A stretch of DNA of 64,000 nucleotides. It comes from Sporothrix humicola. Taxonomy: Eukaryota > Ascomycota > Sordariomycetes > Ophiostomatales > Ophiostomataceae. The stretch covers positions 62,001-126,000 of the forward strand of contig WNYE01000022.1 of NCBI GenBank assembly GCA_021396245.1, read 5' to 3'. Within the stretch, counting starts at the first letter, position 1. Every line of letters starts with the position of its first letter. The translations under genes were made by a program, and so were the position numbers. Of the stretch, positions 11,401 through 22,247 are shown in pieces. Below the pieces are notes generated by a model that did not search any database, was not told the DNA's origin, and saw only the letters and a program-made list of their open reading frames with translations.

Positions 11401-13256
11401 AGGGGCGAATCTGACGATGCAGCAGCATCTTGCCGCGGACCGGACCGGCAGCTGCGAGGCTGGCGGGAAGGCGAAGACGGGCGGCAGCGAGGAAAGGCAC
11501 AAATAAAAACTGAAGAAACAAAAGGAGATGACACAAAATAAAGAGGGAAAATAATGTGTCAATGGGACGGATCGAGACGAACAGCGAAGACGAAACACCA
11601 AGTCGGCAGCCGAAAGACCAACCACGATGCTCAGCTGGCGTCACGCACAGATACCACCGGCCAGGCTGGCTGGCGGCTGTCTTGCAGCTCTGCTGCGATT
11701 CGCCAGCCTGGCTCATGCATATTGTCTCCAGAAGAGCCTGCAGCTTTTGCCGAGACCGCAGCGAGTAGGAAGGCCGTATTTCAGAGGATGTGCAGGGTGG
11801 GAGGCCGCGCCGATGACGAGATGGCCCTGCATGACGAGCTGGGCCTGCAGCCGTGCGTGGGCACACACTCTTTTCTTGTGCTGGAGACGCTGTCGCTATA
11901 TTTATCTCGTGACGACGTCGCTTCTGTTTATGTCAGACACAGGGCTGTTTCCTCGCGATGCGTTGTCTTTCCTTTTTTGTGCTCTGTGTTCTGTGTCTCT
12001 CCGTATCTCCTTCCTTCTCGTCTGTTTCTGCTGTATATCGCTCTTTCCGCGCGCCTGTATTGAATGCAGTCCGTATCGTACGCGCTTTCCCATTTTGTAC
12101 CGATGTCCATATTAAATCAGCGGGTCGCCGTTGGGCCACTGCTTCCTTTATCATATTAATTGTTTCTGTCTTGCATGCCTCGTTGTTTTTTATCGGCCTC
12201 TCCTTCCCTGTCTCTGGTCAATTTGCGTCTTCAGCGCCTATGACGCAGCTGCCCGTCGCTCTTTCCTCATGCCCCTCGCTTTGCCCCTTTCGGCCACCCG
12301 CAGAGCCACACAACCTATATAAAATGCTGCATACAGATATCTTGTCCACTCAATATATACGTTGCATGCTTCTCTGTACACTGTCATATGCCATAAGAAG
12401 ACGTGAGATGTGACAGATGGAAGATGAGAGATAAGAGATGAGATCGTAAGGATTGAAGTCTGCCCCAGCCTCTCGGGCTGCCTTGGCAGGCGAACAGAGG
12501 CGAACCAATAAGTCGCCAGAGTCGCCAAGTCAACAATACATTCGCCGGGACATGAACAAGACATGTCGCCCCGAGAAATCGCAATTGAGCAAACGGACAC
12601 AGACGAACAGACGTCGGGGAATAACTGGCCAATATTTGAGCAAAGCAGTCGTTTGTGTCTTAAGTGGCATTTCCTAAAACGGAAACTGCCAGTGTACTTG
12701 TCGTTTGCCTCCTCTCTTTAATATATGCTAGCCGCGACAAGCTCTCACGTAATGGGCCCTCTTTTCGTCCTTTCTCGGTCGCGCCTCCCCTCGATTGCGC
12801 CTGCCTTCTCAGCCGACTTCGCTACCAGCTCCTTCCTTGTGAGCAAAGTGCAAAATATTGTTGACTGTCACTCCGTCACTTTTGTCACCTTTGCACTTTC
12901 CAATGCCTCAATTCCGTCTCTTCTCTTTCTCCTCTCCTCTCCTCTCCTCGTCTTCCTCTTCCAACCTCATGACAGTCACCTCTTAAAAGCGGCTATCGTC
13001 GCACCACAACCCTTGCGAACTTCCTTTCGTTTGCCTTTTTTCCCTCCCCTCCTCCCCACACTCATCGGCGTTTTCTCTTGGCAGCCTTGTCTTGCTTGTC
13101 TGCAAATCCTCTGATCTCCTTGACCCCCTTGAACCTTTCTTTTTACTTTCTATTTTCCCCCTCGTCCCCCTTACCTCATTCTGTCTCTAACCCGCTCCTC
13201 CCCCCACGCTCTCTCTTTTCACCATACCTCCTCTCCCCGCCTCCCATCTCCGTCCT
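8491..13256. other. 4.8 kb gene-poor block between divergent MDM34 and IPK1
   Basis: No reading frame here looks like a protein or resembles a family I know. The plus strand is markedly purine-rich from about 8890 to 11400, then pyrimidine-rich from about 12680 to 13256, running into the IPK1 start. The purine-rich part nearest MDM34 is the complement of a pyrimidine-rich leader for that gene. Small local features include a CCAAAGG-type short tandem repeat near 11141-11160, a TATATAAAA element near 12316 and a (TCTCC)n tract near 12934-12955. Confidence 0.5.
12969..12986 (+). promoter_or_regulatory. Possible short uORF in the IPK1 leader
   Basis: A five-codon frame (MTVTS, stop TAA) lies in the pyrimidine-rich region upstream of IPK1. 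I see no other ATG between it and the IPK1 start at 13257. It matters only if the transcript starts upstream of 12969. Confidence 0.2.
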
Positions 13257-14714
13257 ATGGCCGCCGAAGCGGATACTGTCGCCGACGACACTCTCAATGG
13301 CCACTATTTTGCTGCCGCTGCCTCGGCCGCGGCTGTCGTGGAGTCTCTACCGCAATCGCCGATAGAGCCTCGTCATGCACCGGGCCCGCCCTCCCCACCG
13401 TTAATCACCAGCATGCCGTCTGCTGTGACGTGCAAGTTTGTCGGCGAAGGGTCGGCCAATGTTGTGTTTTCCGTGGCCCCGGCCAATGACGTCGACAATG
13501 CCAGCAGGGACAGCAGAGACTTCCAGGGTCTTGAGCATGCCACGAGTACTGGGGATGCACAAGCTGTAAAGGATGCCAACCCCACGAAGGAAGATGTTGG
13601 TGCAGGGCCCCTGTCGACGCATCTCCTCCGCATTCCCAAGGCTGGCCCGGGCGTCAGCCCCACCACGTGCCTCGAGCACCATGCCTTTTACTCCTCAGTC
13701 TTGCGCCCCTTGCTCGGCGCCGAGTGGCTTGTCGGGCAGCATCTTGTACAGGGTGTTGTTTCGACGGGCGTGAATGCGGTCCTCGATGGCTTGCTGGCCG
13801 ACTTGGATCGCAACCACCGCCGTCGTCCGGACTGGGTTGGTGCACGCTTGGCTTCCAATGTCGATGTGGCCCTGCTTGTCGAAGACATGACGTCAGCGAG
13901 TGCTGGCGCCTCTTATCCCTCGATCACCACAACCATCCAGTGCAAGCCCAAGTGGTTGGTCCAATCGCCAAGCGCTCCGGCGGGGGCGCGCCGTTGCCGT
14001 ACCTGTGCGCTCTCTGCCGCATCGGCAGCGCCGTCACGCTCGTCTGGGTCCTCCGCAAACGGACACGCCGGTCGTGCTAAGTCGGCAAAGGTGCACAAAA
14101 TCAAGCCGTGTCCCATGGTTCTGGTTGCAGACCCTCCATCTACACCCCAAGAAGAGGCTGAGCTCGAGGCCGCGCTCTGGGACTATGTCTGCAAAAACCT
14201 AGGCTCAGCCGTGGCTTCCTCTCCGGCATCGCCAACTCCATCGCCGCTCAATGCGTCATCTCCACCCGTCGCTCTTCTCAAGGCCAGACCAGCGATTATC
14301 CGGTGGCTGCGTACAACAGACCTCTTTAACCGTATGGCCGCTATACAGGCACAGTTCGACCCGCATGGCGCCATATCCGTGGGGCTGGAGGCAGACGATG
14401 GCGTCGCCCCAGTCCCTTCAGCGGGAGCATCCGCATCTCTTGCTCTTGATCACTTGCAGACCGCCATGACGCTGCGCGACTGTACTTGCTTCTTGCGGGT
14501 GGCAACCGCCGAGGTTTCGTCAACTACTGCCGCTTCAGGTGGCACGCCTATCTCGGTCTCGGCGAAACTGGGCGACCTCGACCGCAAAGACGGCCGCCGC
14601 AAACTGGCCCGGTGGCAGGCACAGGAGCGCACTCTCATAGAAGGCGGCTTCTATCTCGGCACCGAAGAGCCGCGGCAACAGACACACTGCTGGTTAGAGC
14701 GTCAGCGGGGCTGA
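13257..14714 (+). CDS. IPK1: Inositol-pentakisphosphate 2-kinase
   Basis: The product makes inositol hexakisphosphate (phytate) from inositol 1,3,4,5,6-pentakisphosphate; the yeast protein supports mRNA export. It is a single exon of 485 residues. After a ~50-residue Ala/Pro-rich extension comes the N-lobe nucleotide-binding segment KFVGEGSANVVFSV (about residues 60-73), then LLRIPKAG. The family signature IQCKPKW is at about 227-233 and is followed by RCRTCAL. Near the C-terminus are TLRDCTCFLRV and KLGDLDRKDGRRKLARWQ, which holds the conserved D-L-D-x-K catalytic/metal element. Low-complexity Ser/Ala/Pro linkers separate the conserved blocks. The start is the first ATG after a strongly pyrimidine-rich leader. 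It converges on the ENT transporter. Confidence 0.93.
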   Translation: MAAEADTVADDTLNGHYFAAAASAAAVVESLPQSPIEPRHAPGPPSPPLITSMPSAVTCKFVGEGSANVVFSVAPANDVDNASRDSRDFQGLEHATSTGDAQAVKDANPTKEDVGAGPLSTHLLRIPKAGPGVSPTTCLEHHAFYSSVLRPLLGAEWLVGQHLVQGVVSTGVNAVLDGLLADLDRNHRRRPDWVGARLASNVDVALLVEDMTSASAGASYPSITTTIQCKPKWLVQSPSAPAGARRCRTCALSAASAAPSRSSGSSANGHAGRAKSAKVHKIKPCPMVLVADPPSTPQEEAELEAALWDYVCKNLGSAVASSPASPTPSPLNASSPPVALLKARPAIIRWLRTTDLFNRMAAIQAQFDPHGAISVGLEADDGVAPVPSAGASASLALDHLQTAMTLRDCTCFLRVATAEVSSTTAASGGTPISVSAKLGDLDRKDGRRKLARWQAQERTLIEGGFYLGTEEPRQQTHCWLERQRG

Positions 14715-15671
14715 TCTATTTTATTAGGCCACCCTGATCTCACAAATCTATTGATTTCCTTTGTCTTTCTTTCCTTGCCTGTCTGTACCATACATGATTT
14801 AATGCCTTTCCTAGCATGTCTCATTAGTTTTTCATATGTCTCTTTCTGACCTTTTTCATCTTTCTCTATCTTTCTCTCTTTATCTCTCTTTCATTTCCTT
14901 GTCTGTGTGTCTCCATATCTGTCTCTCTTACTTGTATCTTTGTGTATCATAATGTATTCTGGGTCTCGGGTTTTCCTACTGTCATATCTTGCATCACTTC
15001 CCTGCACGGAGCGGGAGAATTTCGACTTTGGAGGTCGGCAGGCATCATAATGGTAATAGGATCGGCTTTACCTTTATACATTTTGGCGGAATTGGTTCTG
15101 GTATCGGGTTCCATGGAAGGTCGAAGGCATCTTACATCTGGAAGGGCATTTTGGGAGGGCATTTTGGGCCATAATTTAGTGAGTCATTTTACTGTTCACC
15201 AGGTGTGAACAGGTCCGTCTCGCGTATTCTCTTGCATCATTATTTTATCGTGGTGTCAATATGACATTACCAGTCTTAACGTACGCTCTGTATTACAAGA
15301 ATATTTCATATAATGAGGCAAATGTTTCACAAGACGTGCGATATTTTCGTAAGCGAAGGAACTAATTCACGACATGAGAAGAACATGTGATGGTAGGACA
15401 TGTGATTTATATAAAAAAGATCTATGTGAAAACTGAGTATGTAAAAGGTGCACACGGTGCTACCAAGGTATCAGGATCCTTATCAGAACAAAAGCCAACA
15501 TGAAGAAAAGCGCTGAAATAAGAGATACAACCACGAACAAAACGTGAATACAACGCCAGACAAAATGACCCAAATATGTAGAACTAAAAAATCGACTTCA
15601 TATCCTCATGCAAATGCGACAAAATATCATAGAAAAAAAGAAAAAAAGACGAAAAGATAACTGGGAAGCCA
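14715..15671. other. Intergenic region between IPK1 and the ENT gene (convergent)
   Basis: Sequence just after IPK1 is a CT-rich microsatellite-like tract (about 14755-14940). The rest is AT-rich and has no coding signal. It probably holds the two 3' UTRs. Confidence 0.5.
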
Positions 15672-17171
15672 TTATATGCTCGCCACGGAGAAGCTCAGGA
15701 AGCTGCCGACAGTCAGGCCGGCCACAAGGCACAAGCCCATAAAGCCGCCTGCAGCCTCGCGTTCGCCATCCTCGACCCATTCGCCTGCGGTCATCATGGA
15801 TGTCGAGCTCAACCAGCCGCTGCTGAGGCCAAAGGGCAACTGCACCAGCAACAAGTAGAACAGGTCGCTGTTGATCACGGCGCCACGGCCGCCAATATTG
15901 CACAAAAAGTACAGCGGCAAGAACACCAGGCGGGCGATGCCAAAGGCAAACAGCAGAACAGGGCGGCGCTGCAGCACTTCAGGGACGGGCAGCATAGTAA
16001 ACATGCGGCCGAGAAGGTCGCCCAGGTTCCAGAATAAGAAGGCAAGCGGGATATATGCTGGCGGCTGCAGGATGGCCGGTACTGGGCTGCCATTACCGCC
16101 CGTAGGATCTCCTTGCACTGTCCGCACAGACAGGACCTTTGGTGTGAAGACGGGGAAGAACATGGTGATGACGAAGCAGATAAAGACAGACAAGGCCACC
16201 CAGTGCAGCTTGAAAAAGAGTGTCTTGAGGCTGACGACCTTGCGGGCCGCACGCTCGGCGTCTTCGATGGAGGCCAGGCTGTCGGACAGGGCCTGGGCCA
16301 TGCGGTTCTCGACGATGCGGTCATGGCGCCGCATCAGGGGTTGAAAGGCCGCAAGAGCCACAACAGAGATGACGACGGCCGTCATAAAGTAGTAAAAGGC
16401 CGACGTGCCAGCGCTGGCCACTGCGTCGTAGTTGGGAGCGGCAGATCTCGGATCGACAGTTGTCGCACCTGGTGGCGGCGGCGGAGGCCAAACAAGCACA
16501 GTGACCATCTGTGCCAGTGGTGGTAGAACGCCGGCAACACCCTGGCCGGCCATGATAGCCTGAGTATACTCAGGCCGGCCAAACGAGGCAGCATATGCGA
16601 AGGCACCGTTCTGGAGGAGACCGCAGGCCCAAGCAGAACCAGCCACCATAACGACCAAGAATAGTAGATACACATCGGTGTAGACATTAAGGAAAACGGA
16701 GGTGGATGCAGTCAACAAGCTAAAGACGATGACGTTGATGATAAGGGCGGTATTAATGCGGAAAGGGTAGGAGGCCGAGTACTGGATGTTGGTCAAGATA
16801 AGCATCGCGGCAAGGTTCGTACATGTCGAGACGGAGATGATTGTGGACTGGAAAATGGCCAGAATGGACTCGTCTTCGGAAAAGCGCATCTGGAAGTAAG
16901 GCGCAGCGGCCATGAACATGTTCCATGCCCACAGCATGGCGACGCCGATGAGTACGAATATGCTGTACTCGAACCACGAAAAGGGTGCGGCGTCGGCATC
17001 GTCGTCTTCCAGTTCGCCCTCCATTAGCGACGACGCATATCCGCTGTGTCGATCGTCCTCAAGAGCCAGCGGCATGCGTTCGTCGCTGACGGGCTCATAG
17101 CCCGGGCCATCGCCGGCATCCTTCTTGGCGAACATTTGGCGGAGCTTGTCCATGATGGAGACACGAGGCAT
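15672..17171 (-). CDS. FUN26: Equilibrative nucleoside transporter family membrane protein (Fun26-like)
   Basis: A 499-residue single-exon membrane protein of the SLC29/ENT family, which moves nucleosides and some nucleobases down their gradient; the yeast homologue Fun26 is vacuolar. A ~65-residue acidic cytosolic N-terminus (GELEDDDADAAP) precedes the family-typical first helix, which starts WFEYSIFVLIGVAMLWAWNMF. About 11 hydrophobic segments follow, with a large acidic/basic central loop after helix 6 (RHDRIVENRMAQALSDSLASIEDAERAARK). The segment QNGAFAYAASFGRPEYTQAIMAGQGVAGVLPP matches the conserved ENT helix 4-5 block. An internal Met at residue 7 is an alternative start. Orthology to Fun26 rather than another ENT is inferred from this being the usual fungal family member. 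Confidence 0.88.
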   Translation of the reverse strand: MPRVSIMDKLRQMFAKKDAGDGPGYEPVSDERMPLALEDDRHSGYASSLMEGELEDDDADAAPFSWFEYSIFVLIGVAMLWAWNMFMAAAPYFQMRFSEDESILAIFQSTIISVSTCTNLAAMLILTNIQYSASYPFRINTALIINVIVFSLLTASTSVFLNVYTDVYLLFLVVMVAGSAWACGLLQNGAFAYAASFGRPEYTQAIMAGQGVAGVLPPLAQMVTVLVWPPPPPPGATTVDPRSAAPNYDAVASAGTSAFYYFMTAVVISVVALAAFQPLMRRHDRIVENRMAQALSDSLASIEDAERAARKVVSLKTLFFKLHWVALSVFICFVITMFFPVFTPKVLSVRTVQGDPTGGNGSPVPAILQPPAYIPLAFLFWNLGDLLGRMFTMLPVPEVLQRRPVLLFAFGIARLVFLPLYFLCNIGGRGAVINSDLFYLLLVQLPFGLSSGWLSSTSMMTAGEWVEDGEREAAGGFMGLCLVAGLTVGSFLSFSVASI

Positions 17172-18494
17172 GCCCTATCTATGCTGGTGAACAGAGCTGT
17201 AGTTTGGGTGATGGTGTATGGTTGGGAGCTTGTCGGGTTTGTGTGGGATATCGCGAACGAGATTGGAGTAGAGACTCAGCAGCAGCTGGGCCCCCCCTTT
17301 ATGGGCAGGGCGCTGCTGGAGAGGAATTGAGATCGTCGAGCGAGGTCTGATTGTTGACGAGGAGAATGGAAAGGGAGAACGATGACGGATGCATACGTCG
17401 TCGAGCGAGAGTAAAATGCCGAAAACAAGGAAATGGTTGTGAAGAGTTTGCTATTTCAAAGAGGAGGACTCGGTGTGGATGCGGTCGTGAGGTGTGGTGG
17501 TCGGATAGCACCGCCGTGTTGTCGTGTCGTTGTGTGTGGTTGAGTTGTTGTGTAGTATGACTGATTAAGGGTTTAAGGTTGATGACCAAAGATACGGCTT
17601 GATGGAAGCGTGGGCAATTAGGCGGACGGGCCGGCAACGGAAGGCGCTGGTTGGCTCTTGCCCTGGGTCCAGCGGATTTCCCCCACTCAGCCCCTCTGTC
17701 AGGGAAGGGAGGAACGAACGACAGCGCAGATCTTGGAAAACGACAAGGCAGTCGCAAAAGAAGAAGGAAAGCAGCCAAAACAAAACAAGACAAAAGCAGA
17801 AAAAACACTTGATACGCCCCAATGCTTGGCTTGTGATCGGGAAGTGCGACAAGATCAGAAAGTGCGACAAGATCAGAAAGCGCGAATGACGACAGAAGGG
17901 TGGATTGGCTGCCTGTGACGTGTGCCTTCCCGCCTGGGCGAGACAAATCAGAAAGGCACGAGACGTAATTGGCTTGCAGGAGCACCTGAAGCACAGGTCA
18001 GTAGTACTTTTGGGGTCTGCTGGTTGTCCATAGTCTGCCCTATCAGCTAGCCTAGTTCGCTATGGTCCCTGGAATGGCAGGCGGCGCCCCACGTTGCAAA
18101 GACAGTCGATCACTGGCTGGTCTGGCCCTGCCAAAATACACTTACACCACCTGTCGGCCGGAGCAGCCCGCCTCCATATATAGACGACACGCCTTCAGAT
18201 GAAAGGCCAGCCCTACGCACACTCGGGACCCAGCGACGCCACGATGCGCGAAGCAGAAAAAAATGTGTATTAGTGTAGCCATCCTGTAATACCCTGTGTC
18301 ATAATCTCGCCGCCTGCGGCATTCATACTGAAAATCATGCGCCTATCATGGACACTATCTGTCCCCGGCCATCTTCCATATCAATGGCGTCCCGATCTGT
18401 CTTCCTCCTTCCCGCTAAATCTGCTTTTGTACTTTATTTTCGCTCGTTCTGTTGTTTCTCACGCCCTGTGGTTGTGAGGTATGAAGTCATCGCG
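17172..18494. other. ENT gene promoter region and intergenic sequence
   Basis: No supported gene. The ENT leader lies at the left end. An 18-bp unit is tandemly repeated twice at 17844-17879. A TATATA element occurs near 18176. The rest is unremarkable. Confidence 0.5.
17844..17879. repeat. Two-copy 18-bp tandem repeat
   Basis: The unit gtgcgacaagatcagaaa is repeated exactly twice head to tail and then breaks off into a diverged third start. It lies in the intergenic region upstream of the ENT gene. No function is evident. Confidence 0.9.
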
Positions 18495-19059
18495 TTAGAA
18501 AAACACCTTCGGCGGCGTTTGACCATCCAGCGGCCAAGGCCTAGTCGACGCCATCGACGCAATCGATGCAGGCAAGTGATACTTCACGATGCCGATGTAG
18601 TCCCAAAAGAAAAACGCCTCCATACTCCAGTCGTAGTGTGTCTCAATCTCATCGCCGCCCAATATCTCTAGCCACTGCCATTGTTGCCTTTTGCCCCATC
18701 TTCTTCGTATCTTCACCTTCCCCCACTCACTAAGGATACTCTTATCGTGATGCTGCAAGATCGCGTAGGCGGGGGATAAGATGAAATCAAAGAGCCAAAC
18801 GAGGGGCTTGTTTTCGGCAAAGGTCGTCCAAGAAGCGGCGAACGAAGTGAAGTCCTTGCTGCGTGTTCCATATTTAAGCGAGTCTGCTACTTTTGTTTGT
18901 GTGTTTTGTTGTCATCGTTAAGATAGTGTGAAGTGATAAATCGTGAACAAACAGAAGTGATTACGACTGCTCACAGTAGGCAACAGCGTTCGTATAGACT
19001 TGATTTAGTTTGTTGGCCGCCTTTTTGCTTTGAGCTCGAGAGATTGCCGTCGATGGATC
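18495..19059 (-). pseudogene. Start-less spliced coding remnant (unknown family)
   Basis: On the minus strand an open frame runs through three segments: 19059-18975, 18886-18731 and 18667-18495, ending in TAA. Two good introns join them in phase: 18974-18887 (GTGAGC donor, CTTAAC branch-like motif, TAG acceptor) and 18730-18668 (GTGAGT donor, CTAG acceptor). The encoded ~104-residue stretch looks like real protein, with WTTFAENKPLVWLFDFIL, LGGDEIETHYDWSMEAFFFW and YIGIVKYHLPASI. I do not recognise the family. No in-frame ATG exists upstream before an in-frame TAA at 19062-19060, only 13 nt past the pinin stop. It may be the 3' end of a gene that lost its start, or an alternative 3' part of the pinin transcript: a possible GTATGA donor near 19116 in pinin could join it in phase. 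It could also be chance, but the two in-phase introns argue against that. Confidence 0.4.
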
Positions 19060-19074
19060 TTATTTGCCGAGATT

Positions 19075-20564
19075 CTAGTATATAACCGTGTCTTCTTCGT
19101 GTACGACCATGTCATACTTATCCTTATCGTCGTGGGGTTCAAGCCCAGTATGGGTTTCGTTCGATGGTGGCTCAGTTGCTTTCGTCTTGACTTCCCCACC
19201 GGCAGCCGGCTCGTCGGTCATAGCATTAGGACTTTGCTGCACTTCTTGCTGTGGTGCCGTTTCCATGTCCGTGTCATCTTTTGACGCCTCTCTTGGTGTC
19301 TCTTTTGGCGGAACGTCTGGCTGTGTCGAAGATATCTTGGCTGGAAGATTGGCCGGCTCATCAGCCGATTCTTTTGGGAGATACTGCACGTCTAGCTTAG
19401 CAAGCCTAGCCTGCTTTTCCTTCTGGAAATCGTTCTTCTCCTTGGAGATGCGGCTTTTTGTTGCCGTGACTTGATCATCAATAGTCTTCTTCTGCTCCTC
19501 GCTGAGTTTAGCGGGGCGATAGTGCTATATATTGTCAGTATTGACTGATACCATAGGTTATTGCAAGTACACAAGACGAGGACAGTAACGCATACCAGAA
19601 ATGGTCTAGAGTTTGTCTGCAAGGCGCGGGCCCTCATAAGATCGCTAGCATGTGAAGTGTTCATCTAGATCATGTCAGATTTGGTCAATAATGTTAGGGA
19701 GACTTAATATGGGTGTACCTTTTTCTCCTCGATCTTCAGCTGCTCAAGAAGTCGAGTCCGTTCGATCTTCAACTGACGCTCAGCATCGCTTCTGCGGTCC
19801 TCCTCGGTCGATGCCCGACGTTCTTTTTGCGTCTGTTGCCTGCCAGCCAGCCTACTCTTGGCAGGTCGGCCAGGGCCGCCAAATAAACCACCAAAAAGCC
19901 TCTGGCTGCGTTTCCGCTCTTCTTGTGACACATCCGTCTTACGGCGCACCTCGCGAGGCTCAGGTTCCGGAATCGCGTTTCTATAACTACCGGACGAGCG
20001 TCTGCGCTGGGAAGGAGGGGTCGAGTCTCTATGGGAGCGACGCCTCTCGGGGCTCTTGCTGCGCCGGCTGTAGCTGGAACGCCGGTTGAAGCTGCGACTG
20101 CTGCTCCGGCTCCAGCTCCTGCTACGGCTTCGACTGTGGCTGCGAGTTCTGCGATCTCGATCGCGATCACGGCGCAATTCATCCCTTGGGGAGCTTCTTG
20201 GTTGTGGCGACCTGGATCGCCGATAGGTCCTATCGCGATGAGTATCGTCGGGTCGCGCCCGCTTCGGCGGCGGCATGTCATGATCTGACGTCACCTCAGG
20301 CGACCGAGTTTCATACAGGGGTCGCTTGGGCGGGTGCGGTGAGATATGCATCTCTTCGTCGGGCTGGAACGGCGCATCGGCCGGTGCGACGGCCGGCTGC
20401 TCGGCGGCTGGCGGCTCTGCACCTGCTTCAGGAGCCGTAACTACTGTGGTATCCCTGTTTCAGAAGGTTATTATCACTGACCTATCGAGCACTTAATTCT
20501 GAGAGCGTCTTGGGGATACTCACATGGTATTGGAAGGCATCGTATCTCTGTCGGTTGGCGACAT
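19075..20564 (-). CDS. Pinin/SDK/MemA domain protein (splicing-associated, RS-rich)
   Basis: A nuclear protein of the pinin family, linked in animals to spliceosomes and the exon-junction complex. Four exons, 20564-20524, 20454-19719, 19664-19596 and 19524-19075, join in phase to give about 431 residues; the introns are 69, 54 and 71 nt. After an acidic N-terminus comes a long Arg/Ser region with many RS and RD dipeptides (about residues 50-150), as in SR proteins. The pinin core then runs from about residue 190: KRSQRLFGGLFG, a coiled-coil-like ERQLKIERTRLLEQLKIEEKK segment, MRARALQTNSRPFLHYRPAKLSEEQ and KEKNDFQKEKQARLAKLD. The C-terminus is acidic and Pro/Thr-rich. It is divergent from RDS3, another splicing gene. 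The small third exon carries part of the core, which supports the model. Confidence 0.85.
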
Positions 20565-21239
20565 TTGCGACTGTTTGAGCTAGGGCGAGGTCGTGGCCTG
20601 CGACTGTAAGTCACGCTAAAGTGATGAGATCTAAGTATATCTAGCGAATAAGGATAGCTCAGGCTATGGCCAGCGAAGCCGTGAAGGTTGCATTCATGTC
20701 GAAGTCGTCAAAAAGGTCACCGTTCGCTCAGATGAAAATGAAAGGAGCAGCAGCAGGAGCACCTGGATCTCTGCGCACATGAATGCAAGGCTGCCACCAA
20801 CATGCAGGGTAGCTCCTTCCCCACCGAGACACGGCACAAAACCTGGCCAATTGTAAACAGGCAGGCGCGACTGGCATCCAGTGCCTGGCCTGGACTGGAG
20901 AGCTGTCTGTGCCAAAATGCGCTGGAAATGCGCTAGATGGCGCCAGAACAGAGCGGCTAGCTGCCACAGAAGTGGCTGGAAGGCCAGTGGCAAAAGATGA
21001 GAAATCCGCTAAAATAGCTGGGTAGGCCAGGCTAGGCCTTGTTAATAGTGCTGCACAGTCAAGATATTATTTTGCAGCACCTGCCAAATCTAAACTGTTC
21101 AACCTCTCCTCAACTCAACTTCAACCTCACCTCACTTCTACCTTACGACGACGCCGACAACTCACGACACAGGCAGTTCGACGACTCTTACCGGCCTCTA
21201 CTATTTTCTACAGGTCGCTCTCTACCTACAGACACCACG
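20565..21239. promoter_or_regulatory. Divergent promoter region of the pinin-like gene and RDS3
   Basis: 675 bases separate the two start codons, which point away from each other. The RDS3 side ends in a pyrimidine-rich leader (from about 21090). No coding signal is visible. Both genes act in pre-mRNA splicing, so a shared promoter is plausible but inferred. Confidence 0.55.
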
Positions 21240-21637
21240 ATGTCGCGCCATCACCCCGATCTCGTCATGTGCCGCAAGCAGCCCGGCATTGCTGTCGGCC
21301 GAGTCTGCGACAAGTGCGACGGCAAATGCCCCGTGTGCGACTCGTACGTGCGGCCAACGACGCTGGTGCGCATCTGCGACGAGTGTAGCTTCGGCAACTA
21401 CATGAACAAGTGCGTTGTGTGCGGCGGCGAGGGCATCTCGGACGCCTTCTACTGCTTTGAGTGCACACGCCTCGAAAAGGACCGAGACGGTTGCCCGAAG
21501 ATTATCAACCTAGGAAGTTCTAGGACAGATGTATGTGCTCTTCCCCTTCTGTTGCCTCTTGTAATGTGTTTATGGACTTGTACTGACTTCTCTCTCAGCT
21601 ATTTTACCAAAAGAAAACGAATCGAACACAATACTAG
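21240..21637 (+). CDS. RDS3: PHF5A/Rds3, SF3b subunit of the U2 snRNP
   Basis: This small zinc-binding subunit of SF3b contacts the branch-site helix and SF3B1 during spliceosome assembly. Exons 21240-21530 and 21599-21637 give 109 residues, the usual size. Nearly the whole protein matches the family: MSRHHPDLVMCRKQPG, then CDKCDGKCPVCDSYVRP, VRICDECSFG, CVVCGGEGISDAFYC and EKDRDGCPKIINLGSSRTD. All twelve zinc-knot cysteines are present (11, 23, 26, 30, 33, 46, 49, 58, 61, 72, 75, 85). The 68-nt intron (GTATGT donor, CAG acceptor) is placed by the family C-terminus, LFYQKKTNRTQY. Reading on without splicing gives an unrelated tail. Convergent with PEX26. Confidence 0.97.
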
Positions 21638-22247
21638 TCCCGGCACAGCCCGGGTTTGGGCGCAAAATGTGGCCGGGACTATGTATGGTGTGCTCAATAT
21701 GTTTTGCTGTTGCTTTAGTTTGTCATTGTTTTACAATGTATGTCGTACGGCCCTCTCTATGGTCATTTGCTTCATTAGACGACACAGAATTTCAAAGGCG
21801 GCGGTATATAGTTGTTTTGATACCCAAAAGGGGGACGTCAGGCTTACATTTTCTTTGGACGAGAAAGAAGAAACAAGAAAGCGGTGACCAAGGGCCAGAC
21901 TGCTTGGGTTGCCTGTCCCTTGACGCCCGATGTACGATATGGTTGCAGCGGTAGAGTAGCGTTTTGATAATTATACAAAAGTCTTGATTTTTATATGCAA
22001 TTTGTTCTCCTAATGCCCCGACTATGATTGTTTCTGATCTGTATACACAGCTCGATCATTGCTGCTTTCTTCTCTTGATGACCCGTTCCGTTATGCTAAA
22101 AAATTATATATAATACAAACGCCCTCGTCGGCGCCGACGTAGATGCACATTAAAATGATGACAAAGAGAAAGCAGTAAAAGTTAACGAATGAATCCCCCA
22201 GTAAGAGTCCCCTTCGTGCAAAAGTTGCAGAAGAGTAAGACATGGGC
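21638..22247. other. Convergent 3' regions of RDS3 and PEX26
   Basis: AT-rich sequence between two convergent stop codons. I see no gene in it. Confidence 0.5.

Noticed and set aside
21039..21887. Single-exon 282-codon frame covering RDS3
   Set aside because: The start is upstream and in a leader-like region, and the tail past 21530 is intron and 3' UTR. Splicing restores the conserved LFYQKK C-terminus.
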